A stretch of 64,000 nt of DNA from an uncultured Duncaniella sp. (GTDB lineage: Bacteria; Bacteroidota; Bacteroidia; Bacteroidales; Muribaculaceae), in assembly GCA_910576785.1 (NCBI GenBank), contig CAJTJG010000011.1, forward strand, positions 1 to 64,000. Direction: 5' to 3'. The first letter of the stretch is position 1. Each line of letters starts with the position of its first letter. Position numbers and translations under genes: made by a program. Positions 18,870-25,364 of this stretch are shown here, piece after piece. The notes under the pieces were generated by a model, which saw nothing but the letters and a program-made list of their open reading frames with translations, ran no database searches and was not told the DNA's origin.

Positions 18870-19964
18870 TCAGAGACGTGAGGCCACGGTGCTGTCCAGT
18901 CCGTCCACTCCGTCGAGGCGGTCGGTTATCTCGCCGTTGCGGTCTATGACGAAGCTGACCGGAAGGACGGTGACATTGTAGTTGATGAGATTCTTGCTGT
19001 CGGTGATATCGTTGAGCACTGTGATCCATGGCAGGTTAGTCGCAGTCTGTTTCCATGCATATTCGTCCGTGTCGACAGCCACCTGATATATCTCGAATCC
19101 GCGGTCGCGATACTTCTCGTATACCTTGTTGAGCTCTATGTTGAAGGCCGGCGACCATTCGGCGCCATAGGCGGTGAAGTTCAGCAGTGCTACCTTGCCT
19201 TGCTTGCTGATGTCAAGGAGCGAGTGCTCGCGCCCTTTCTGGTCGTAGAGTTTGATGTCGAATGCGCCCACCTCGGTGGCTACAAGCTGCGAGGCCGGGA
19301 GATTGCCGGCGTTGCGCCGGTTCTCGAGATACAGACGGCGCAGATACGATGTGCGTGGGTCGGAGGGACGCTGCTCGGCGAAGGCATTGGCTACGGCTCC
19401 GATAAGGCGGTTGTCCAGCTGGACCGAGGGGTTGAACAGAGGCTTGCCGTCCACCTTCTTGCTTATTATGTAATATGTGACGATGCCGGCGGGATCGGCC
19501 AGTAGCATCTGTCCGAGGCGCCGTTTGAGATTCTCGTCGGTGACCACGCCGTCAACGCCCATGGTCGAGGCTGAGGCTGACAGGAGCGAATCCACGCGGA
19601 ACAGGTTCTCGGCCTGCGGCGAGCCGGAGAGTGTATGATTGGTGGCTATGTCGGGTGCCGTGGCCGTGATGGTGACGCTCTCTATGCTGTCGATAGGGAA
19701 ATAGAGGGCTTTGCCGGCTGTGCGGAGACGGTAGATATCGGGATATCCCTGCGGCGCGTGTGAGTAGTTGAACTTGCCGTCGGCATCGGTCTTGATGGTG
19801 TCGATGGTATACCAACGTCCCTGATTGCTCCCCTCCAGCACCACTACATCAGAGTCGGTGAGACCATTTATAGTACCGTTGATATTCCATTTGGCTCCGT
19901 CGGTGGAACATGCACCCATCAGGGCCGCGAGCCCGAGCGCGCCTATTAAGGATATGTGTTTCAT
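18870..19964 (-). CDS. Thioredoxin-like lipoprotein (DUF4369/TlpA type) without CXXC
   Basis: This 364-residue lipoprotein has lipobox LMGAC (Cys19). An N-terminal DUF4369-like beta domain (WNINGTINGLTDSDVVVLEG, about 25-120) and a helical linker lead to a C-terminal TlpA/AhpC-type thioredoxin fold (about 235-364: GKVALLNFTAYGAEWSPAF, then ITVLNDIT and LPVSFVIDRNGEI). At the usual WCxxC position the sequence reads GAEWSPAF, so both redox cysteines are missing and disulfide chemistry is unlikely. A cis-proline loop (VLPVSF) is kept. It lies 49 nt upstream of tamB on the same strand. A binding or structural role is inferred. Confidence 0.82.
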   Translation of the reverse strand: MKHISLIGALGLAALMGACSTDGAKWNINGTINGLTDSDVVVLEGSNQGRWYTIDTIKTDADGKFNYSHAPQGYPDIYRLRTAGKALYFPIDSIESVTITATAPDIATNHTLSGSPQAENLFRVDSLLSASASTMGVDGVVTDENLKRRLGQMLLADPAGIVTYYIISKKVDGKPLFNPSVQLDNRLIGAVANAFAEQRPSDPRTSYLRRLYLENRRNAGNLPASQLVATEVGAFDIKLYDQKGREHSLLDISKQGKVALLNFTAYGAEWSPAFNIELNKVYEKYRDRGFEIYQVAVDTDEYAWKQTATNLPWITVLNDITDSKNLINYNVTVLPVSFVIDRNGEITDRLDGVDGLDSTVASRL

Positions 19965-19995
19965 TTCTGTATCTGTTACTTGGGTAAAATTATTG

Positions 19996-20003
19996 CAAAT
20001 TTA
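19996..20003 (-). promoter_or_regulatory. Promoter -7 box for the thioredoxin-like gene
   Basis: The minus strand reads TAAATTTG (TAnnTTTG), 31 nt before the ATG at 19964. No good -33 box is seen. It probably drives the thioredoxin-like gene and tamB. Confidence 0.45.
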
Positions 20004-20151
20004 CTACTTTTCCCATGAACATAAGTTGACACATGTCGCAAAGAATGTTAAATATACCGCCGTGGTTTTAAACTTATTCCGATGGCAGGTGTCATAACAG
20101 CATAACACAAAAAATAAACGGACAACACAACAACAAAAAAATAACACAGAC

Positions 20152-20637
20152 ATGAAGAAGAATTTCATCAGCGCAGCTATCGCACTCTCCGCACTCCTCG
20201 TATCCGGTACCGCCCTCGCGCAGAAGCCTGCCGACTGCCAGCGTACCACCTGCCCCGAGCAGTCGGCCTGTCAGGCTGCGCCCTGCAGCGGCCAGTCGTG
20301 TCCCGCTCCATTTGCCGGACTCAATCTGACTCAGGACCAGCAGACCAAGCTCAAGGCTCTCTGCGATGCCAGAAAGACCGAGGCCCAGAAGAACAGGAAG
20401 GACAAGAGAGCCGAGCGTCAGCAGTGCCGCAAGGACTATCTTGCACAGATCAAGAGCATCCTCACCCCCGAGCAGTATGTGCAGTTCCTCGAGAACTCAT
20501 ATCTGGACGGCGGCAAGGGCCCCGGCTTCATCCGTGGTGACAGAAAGCATCATGGCAGACATCACGGCAACGCCCGTGGCTTTGACCGCAAGATGCACGC
20601 ATCGGCCAGCAAGCAGGCCCCCTCGGCCCAGAAGTAA
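20152..20637 (+). CDS. Spy/CpxP-like periplasmic protein with Cys-rich head and His-rich tail
   Basis: This 161-residue protein has a signal peptide (MKKNFISAAIALSALLVSGTALAQ). The core (LNLTQDQQTKLKAL, then QCRKDYLAQIKSILTPEQYVQF) has two LTxxQ-type motifs of the Spy/CpxP fold, which works as a periplasmic ATP-independent chaperone or metal sensor. The mature N terminus packs five cysteines in about 25 residues (DCQ, TCP, ACQ, PCS, SCP). The tail is rich in His, Lys and Arg (RKHHGRHHGNARG), suggesting metal binding. The combination resembles zinc- or copper-responsive proteins, but no metal is proven. A divergent gap separates it from the thioredoxin-like gene. Confidence 0.75.
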   Translation: MKKNFISAAIALSALLVSGTALAQKPADCQRTTCPEQSACQAAPCSGQSCPAPFAGLNLTQDQQTKLKALCDARKTEAQKNRKDKRAERQQCRKDYLAQIKSILTPEQYVQFLENSYLDGGKGPGFIRGDRKHHGRHHGNARGFDRKMHASASKQAPSAQK

Positions 20638-20662
20638 GTAAGATGAGGTATTGGCTGGAATT

Positions 20663-20694
20663 TTTGTGATTATTGAAACTTTAAGTTATCTTTG
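20663..20694 (+). promoter_or_regulatory. Promoter for rfbA
   Basis: TTTG (20663-20666), a 20-nt spacer and TATCTTTG (20687-20694) match the Bacteroidetes housekeeping promoter exactly. The rfbA ATG is 41 nt downstream. Confidence 0.75.
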
Positions 20695-20735
20695 CGGCCG
20701 AAACAATACCTCTATTACTACCTATATACTGTTTT

Positions 20736-21641
20736 ATGAAAGGAATCGTACTCGCCGGAGGCTCCGGCACCAGGCTGTATCCGATCACAAAGGGTGTGAG
20801 CAAACAGATGCTTCCCGTGTTCGACAAGCCCATGATATACTATCCAGTATCGACCCTCATGCTCGCGGGTATCCGTGAGATACTCATCATCTCCACCCCC
20901 CACGATCTGCCCGGATTCAAGCGTCTGCTCGGCGACGGCAGTGACTTCGGTGTAAGATTCGAGTATGCCGAGCAGCCCTCGCCCGATGGTCTGGCCCAGG
21001 CTTTTATAATCGGTGAGGAGTTTATCGGCGATGATTCCTGCTGTCTGGTGCTTGGTGACAACATATTCCATGGCAATGGATTCACCCAGCTCCTCCGCGA
21101 GGCTGTGGAGACAGCCGAGAAGGACAGCAAGGCCACAGTGTTCGGATATTGGGTCAGCGATCCCGAGCGTTATGGCGTAGCCGAATTTGACCGCGAGGGC
21201 AATTGCCTCTCCATCGAGGAGAAACCCGCCAAGCCCAAGTCAAACTATGCCGTGGTTGGTCTGTACTTCTACCCCAACAAGGTGGTTGAGGTTGCCAAGA
21301 ACATCAAGCCCTCAGCCCGTGGTGAACTTGAGATCACGACTGTCAACCAGCGCTTCCTTGACGACAAGGAGCTTATGGTAAAGACACTCGGACGTGGTTT
21401 CGCATGGCTCGACACCGGCACTCACGACTCTCTCTCGGAGGCTTCCACCTATATAGAGGTGATCGAGAAACGTCAGGGTCTCAAGGTGGCCTGTCTCGAG
21501 GGCATAGCCTACCGCAAGGGTTGGATATCCCGCGAGAAGATGGTGGAGCTGGCCCAGCCAATGCTCAAGAATCCCTATGGACAGTACCTCCTTAAGGTGG
21601 TCGACGAGCTTGACCGCACCGAGCAACCCAATCTTGACTGA
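20736..21641 (+). CDS. rfbA: Glucose-1-phosphate thymidylyltransferase
   Basis: This 301-residue enzyme (RmlA) makes dTDP-glucose from dTTP and glucose-1-phosphate, the first step of dTDP-rhamnose synthesis for surface glycans. The nucleotide-binding signature GIVLAGGSGTRLYPITKG is at the N terminus, followed by KQMLPVFDKPMIYYP, VLGDNIFHG and the allosteric/dimer C terminus (GTHDSLSEAS, then GWISREKM). Length is standard (about 290-300). It stands alone, with no rfbB, rfbC or rfbD nearby. Its stop codon touches the left arm of the 38-bp hairpin at 21641. Confidence 0.96.
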   Translation: MKGIVLAGGSGTRLYPITKGVSKQMLPVFDKPMIYYPVSTLMLAGIREILIISTPHDLPGFKRLLGDGSDFGVRFEYAEQPSPDGLAQAFIIGEEFIGDDSCCLVLGDNIFHGNGFTQLLREAVETAEKDSKATVFGYWVSDPERYGVAEFDREGNCLSIEEKPAKPKSNYAVVGLYFYPNKVVEVAKNIKPSARGELEITTVNQRFLDDKELMVKTLGRGFAWLDTGTHDSLSEASTYIEVIEKRQGLKVACLEGIAYRKGWISREKMVELAQPMLKNPYGQYLLKVVDELDRTEQPNLD

Positions 21642-21719
21642 TATCAAAATATAGAATGACAAAAGTCCCTATAACGCGTTCCGCGTTATAGGGACTTTTG
21701 TCATTCTATATTTTGATAT
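21641..21719. terminator. Perfect 38-bp hairpin between convergent rfbA and yhcH
   Basis: Left arm 21641-21678 and right arm 21682-21719 are perfect reverse complements with a 3-nt loop TTC. The first base is the last base of the rfbA stop. Beyond a one-base bulge at 21720, GACTG/CAGTC extends the pairing by 5 bp into rfbA. The core AGTCCCTATAACGCG is shared with the hairpin at 44184. It should stop transcription from both sides, but is much longer than a normal intrinsic terminator. Confidence 0.85.
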
Positions 21720-21731
21720 GCAGTCTTGTCC

Positions 21732-22280
21732 TTATTTCTTGTACTCGATCTTGCCTACCACCTTGCGTGAGGGAACGGCGGGATCCGTAGCGCGAACGGA
21801 AGGCTGGTGCATGTCGCGGGGGAAGTAGAGGAAGAATCTGTCGGGCGAAGCCGGAGAATAGACGATCGGCTCGGATGTCACATAGTTGGTGCGGTCCTTT
21901 ACGGGATCATAGTCGCCTGTAGGTGTCACCTGTGAGGCCACCCCCATCAGCTCCTCACCTTCAAAAGTGTACTGGAGATCAATGAAATCGCGATGAGATT
22001 CGATCTTGGTGTCCTCAGCGCTCTTGGGGGTATACTCGAGCACGTTGAACCACAGACGTCCCTCTTCCACCACATGCTTGCCGGCGGGAAGAGTGTTGAG
22101 ATCGGTTGTGGCGAGAAACGAGAACATCTTGTCCCAGAGTTCCTTGTTGGCGGCATACTGTGTGGCGAATTCCACAGCATCGATCGATGCGTCGGCGTCA
22201 GCGGCCCAGCCGTTGGCCCATACCCTGCTTTCCACCCAGGCTTTTGCTTCGGCAGGAGTGAATACTTTGTCGTTTGTCAT
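21732..22280 (-). CDS. YhcH/YjgK/YiaL family (DUF386) protein
   Basis: This 182-residue cytoplasmic protein is of the YhcH/TabA family: cupin-like proteins linked to sugar metabolism, with a metal pocket. Visible hallmarks are HVVEEGRLWFNVLEYTPK, ESHRDFIDLQYTFEGEE and the closing FFLYFPRDMHQPSV, which holds the His and acidic residues of the pocket. Members are found with sialic-acid, alginate or pectin genes. Here it is divergent from a GH28 pectinase-type gene, which suggests a role in handling uronate sugars; that is inference. Confidence 0.88.
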   Translation of the reverse strand: MTNDKVFTPAEAKAWVESRVWANGWAADADASIDAVEFATQYAANKELWDKMFSFLATTDLNTLPAGKHVVEEGRLWFNVLEYTPKSAEDTKIESHRDFIDLQYTFEGEELMGVASQVTPTGDYDPVKDRTNYVTSEPIVYSPASPDRFFLYFPRDMHQPSVRATDPAVPSRKVVGKIEYKK

Positions 22281-22314
22281 GATTAAGGTATTTTATGGTT
22301 TGGTATTACTGATG

Positions 22315-22322
22315 CAAAGTTA
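22315..22322 (-). promoter_or_regulatory. Promoter -7 box for yhcH
   Basis: The minus strand reads TAACTTTG, 34 nt before the yhcH ATG. Its -33 region would lie at about 22342-22346, next to the opposing GH28 -7 box. Confidence 0.55.
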
Positions 22323-22345
22323 GTCAAAAATTGTATTTTTTGTCG

Positions 22346-22353
22346 TACCTTTG
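22346..22353 (+). promoter_or_regulatory. Promoter -7 box for the GH28 gene
   Basis: TACCTTTG matches TAnnTTTG and lies 32 nt before the ATG at 22386. The opposing yhcH -7 box is 23 nt to the left, so RNA polymerase cannot occupy both at once. Confidence 0.55.
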
Positions 22354-22385
22354 TATCTGCGAATACGAAAATTAATACCATATCC

Positions 22386-23948
22386 ATGAAAATCTCAAGA
22401 GTGTTAGCATCATTTGTAGCCATGGCTCTGTCTGTGGCCTCGGCGGCGGTAGCCGGCGACTATTCCTCTTATTACAAGAATCTTCCTTTCGACATCCGTC
22501 AGCCGGAGGCTCCGGCCATCCCCTCCCGATCCGTCAGTATCGCCGATTTTGGCGCCAAGGCTGACGGCGTGACGCTCAATACCGATGCCTTTGCAAAGGC
22601 CATAGAAAGTCTGGCCTCGCAGGGTGGCGGCCGCCTTGTCGTACCCTCGGGTGTATGGCTTACAGGTCCCGTGGTACTCAAATCGGGCATAGAGCTGCAT
22701 CTCGATGCCGGAGCTATCCTCTCGTTCAGTGCCGATGAGTCGCTTTACAATACTGTCCGCGTGGTATATGAGGGATTTGAGGCCTGGCGCACACAGTCGC
22801 CGATATCCGGAACCGGACTTGAGAACATCGCCATAACCGGCGAAGGTGTCATTGACGGTAACGGCGGCATGTGGCGCCCGGTGAAGAGAGACAAGATGAC
22901 ATCCGGCGAATGGAAAAATCTCGTTGCAAAGGGTGGTATTGTGGTTGACGACAAGACATGGTTCCCCTCCCAGAGCAACATTGATGGCGAGGAGCTCGCC
23001 AAAGGCGACCGCCGCGCACAGCTCACCCGCGAGGAAGCCGAGGGGATAAAGAGATATCTGCGTCCCGTGATGGTACAGCTGACCGGATGCCGCAATGTGC
23101 TCCTGCAGGGTGTGACATTCCAGAACTCCCCGGCGTGGAATGTGCATCCCCTCATGTGTGAGAATCTGATTGTAGACGGTGTTTTCATCAAAAATCCGTC
23201 ATATGCCCAGAATGGCGACGGTCTCGACGTGGAGTCATGCAAGAACGTGCTCATATGCCGGTCCACGCTCGATGTGGGCGACGATGCCATCTGCCTGAAG
23301 TCAGGCAAGGATGAGGCCGGCCGCAAGCGCGGTATCCCTACCGAGAATGTGGTGGTGAGGGATTGCCGTGTGTTCCACGGTCATGGCGGTTTCGTGGTCG
23401 GCAGCGAGATGAGCGGCGGTGTCAGCAACGTATCGGTGGCCGACTGCCAGTTCATCGGCACGGATGTAGGTCTGCGGTTCAAAAGCACACGTGGTCGTGG
23501 CGGTGTCGTGAAGAATATTTACATTGACAATGTAAATATGCTCGACATATCGGGCGATGCCATTACTTTCGACCTCTACTATTGGGTGAAGAATGCTCCT
23601 AAGGAGATCCCTCCGGTGGACGAGACCACTCCCCAGTTCCGCGACATCACCATCAACGGCATTACTTCTGTCAGCTCCGGAAAGGCTTTGAAGTTCAATG
23701 GTCTCCCCGAGATGCCCATTGAGAATATCACTGTGAGCCGTTCGGTGTTCACCTCCCTCGAGGGTGGACTGCTCTCTGAGTCGAAGGGTATAAACTTCAC
23801 CGATGTGACTGTCATCCCCGCCTCCGGTCCGGCCATGACAATAAACAATGTCACTGACGCCACATTCAAGGGATGCCGGTTCATATCGCCTGCCGGCACC
23901 GAGGCTGTGGTATATACAGGTACGAATAAGAACGTTAAGATCAAATAA
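22386..23948 (+). CDS. Secreted GH28 polygalacturonase-type glycoside hydrolase
   Basis: This 520-residue enzyme has a signal peptide (MKISRVLASFVAMALSVASAAVA) and a right-handed parallel beta-helix. Catalytic GH28 motifs are complete: NGDGLD (Asp281), GDD (Asp299 and Asp300), GHG (His331-Gly334 region) and RFKS, the RxK substrate-binding motif. The entry phrase SIADFGAKADGVTLNT is typical. GH28 enzymes cleave alpha-1,4-galacturonide bonds in pectin, or rhamnogalacturonan and related chains; which one is not clear. No SusCD pair lies nearby. It is followed by a hairpin terminator at 24008. Confidence 0.93.
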   Translation: MKISRVLASFVAMALSVASAAVAGDYSSYYKNLPFDIRQPEAPAIPSRSVSIADFGAKADGVTLNTDAFAKAIESLASQGGGRLVVPSGVWLTGPVVLKSGIELHLDAGAILSFSADESLYNTVRVVYEGFEAWRTQSPISGTGLENIAITGEGVIDGNGGMWRPVKRDKMTSGEWKNLVAKGGIVVDDKTWFPSQSNIDGEELAKGDRRAQLTREEAEGIKRYLRPVMVQLTGCRNVLLQGVTFQNSPAWNVHPLMCENLIVDGVFIKNPSYAQNGDGLDVESCKNVLICRSTLDVGDDAICLKSGKDEAGRKRGIPTENVVVRDCRVFHGHGGFVVGSEMSGGVSNVSVADCQFIGTDVGLRFKSTRGRGGVVKNIYIDNVNMLDISGDAITFDLYYWVKNAPKEIPPVDETTPQFRDITINGITSVSSGKALKFNGLPEMPIENITVSRSVFTSLEGGLLSESKGINFTDVTVIPASGPAMTINNVTDATFKGCRFISPAGTEAVVYTGTNKNVKIK

Positions 23949-24007
23949 ATCACGTTCGGTGGCAATATTATGCGGCTATAGTCTGAATGGATAGCTGCAT
24001 CCTGATT

Positions 24008-24057
24008 GACAGAAAGATACTGAAGGATCAAATCCTTCGGTATCTTTCTGTCTTTTT
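24008..24057 (+). terminator. Intrinsic terminator after the GH28 gene
   Basis: Arms 24008-24028 and 24032-24052 (21 bp, one G-T pair) enclose loop CAA and are followed by a TTTTT run. The right arm ends in GTATCTTTCTGTC, the same word seen in the longer hairpins, so it belongs to that repeat family. Confidence 0.85.
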
Positions 24058-24124
24058 AAGACTCCTATCCGTGTTATGTGGTTGTTAACAAGTGTTAAAT
24101 AATTGGGGGGGGTGAAAAATTGTA

Positions 24125-24132
24125 TACTTTTG
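24125..24132 (+). promoter_or_regulatory. Promoter -7 box for the barrel gene
   Basis: TACTTTTG fits TAnnTTTG. ATTG at 24102-24105 is 19 nt upstream as a near -33 box, followed directly by a run of eight G. The ATG is at 24160. Confidence 0.55.
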
Positions 24133-24159
24133 TGAAAAACAACCAAAACGTGTTTAAAA

Positions 24160-25182
24160 ATGAGAAAAAGTAATCAATTTACAGCTATTTCCTTCTTTCT
24201 GTTGGCGATGATGCTTGTTCCGTCAATCGGAAAGGCTGAGGACACATGGCGTGGTATGGCCACGTTTGATCCGGTCTCGATACCGGTAGGCGGACAGACA
24301 GCCTCATTCGGTGCACAGATCGGCGCATATCGGAATGTGCATGACTATGTGATGGCCGGTTTCGGTGTAGGTATCACCGAGGTATGGAATTTTAAGTCAA
24401 GGCCGGCGCTCCCTCTTTTCGTAGGTCTGCATGCCGAGGACTTTTCAGAGAGCTTTACTCCGACATTTGACTTTCAGTTCGGTTATTCGTTCAATACGAA
24501 GAGTTTCGATTACAGTACGCTATATATCAATCCGATGGTCGGTGTGCGATTCAACCGTATAGGCCTGTCGGTAGGGTATCTTGGCGGGATAGCTCCACAG
24601 TTGGAGCATTCCAAATGGAGCAGTTCCATAAATATACGTCTGGCATATTACTTCGGTTATCATGCCACGCGTATGTCGAGATCTCTGAGCCATTTGAGTT
24701 TCATGGCCGAAGCGTCGCTTGACATGCCTTTGGGAGCGAAGAAGAACAATGTCAGCCTTGGTGTCGGTGGCGGCCTCAATATCGGTCTGATGTGGAATGC
24801 CACCGATGAATTCGAGATGGGTCCTATAGCGGGTTTCCATCCCATGCACACCACCGAGGAGTTCGACGGCTTCAAGGACTCCTATTCAGATATGTGGGCG
24901 TTGTTCGCGCTGAGAGGCCGGTATCGTTTCCGCGATGTTAGCGTAGGTGATAAGTTGTATCCCTGGGCACAGCTTGATCTCGGATATGCCGGAGGTGGTG
25001 ACTATATGATGTCATCGTTCTATTGGTCGCCTGCTGTAGGTGTCAGCTACGATGTGAGAGACGGTAAGTCGTCCATCGATCTCGGCCTCGGCTTCAATAC
25101 GTTTAAAGTGAAGAGTGGCGCATACGGCGATGATGATTTTTCAGCCGGATGTTTGAGGATATCACTCGGATACAGCTTCTGA
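24160..25182 (+). CDS. Outer-membrane beta-barrel protein, unknown role
   Basis: This 340-residue protein has a signal peptide (MRKSNQFTAISFFLLAMMLVPSIGKA). Many alternating amphipathic strands ending in aromatic residues (FGAQIGAYRNVHDYVMAGFGVG, IGLSVGYLGGIAPQ, CLRISLGYSF) and the final Phe are typical of outer-membrane barrels recognised by BAM. About 12-14 strands seem possible. No enzyme motif or known receptor signature was recognised. It converges on nrdJ, and the 43-bp hairpin at 25224 separates them. Confidence 0.7.
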   Translation: MRKSNQFTAISFFLLAMMLVPSIGKAEDTWRGMATFDPVSIPVGGQTASFGAQIGAYRNVHDYVMAGFGVGITEVWNFKSRPALPLFVGLHAEDFSESFTPTFDFQFGYSFNTKSFDYSTLYINPMVGVRFNRIGLSVGYLGGIAPQLEHSKWSSSINIRLAYYFGYHATRMSRSLSHLSFMAEASLDMPLGAKKNNVSLGVGGGLNIGLMWNATDEFEMGPIAGFHPMHTTEEFDGFKDSYSDMWALFALRGRYRFRDVSVGDKLYPWAQLDLGYAGGGDYMMSSFYWSPAVGVSYDVRDGKSSIDLGLGFNTFKVKSGAYGDDDFSAGCLRISLGYSF

Positions 25183-25223
25183 GAGCCATAAGGCGTTGTT
25201 TCAAAATATAGAAGGGCGAAAAT

Positions 25224-25338
25224 ATAGAAGGATACAAAAGGACAAAAAGGACAAAAGTGACAGAAATATTAATTATCTGTGTGATAAATAATTACTTTCT
25301 GTCACTTTTGTCCTTTTTGTCCTTTTGTATCTTTCTAT
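25224..25338. terminator. 43-nt-arm hairpin between the barrel gene and nrdJ
   Basis: Arms 25224-25266 and 25296-25338 pair over 43 positions with a single G-T wobble; the 29-nt AT-rich loop carries extra TAATTA complementarity. The arm repeats GGACAAAA twice and contains GTGACAGA. The sequence after the right arm, CAATTATGAC, matches the edges near 99 and 46490. It is placed between two convergent genes. Confidence 0.8.
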
Positions 25339-25364
25339 CAATTATGACGTATCCTCATTGAAGC

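Noticed and set aside
21620..21740. Target-site duplication around the 38-bp hairpin, which would show transposition
   Set aside because: The flanks are an inverted extension (GACTG/CAGTC), not a direct repeat, so there is no sign of a recent insertion.
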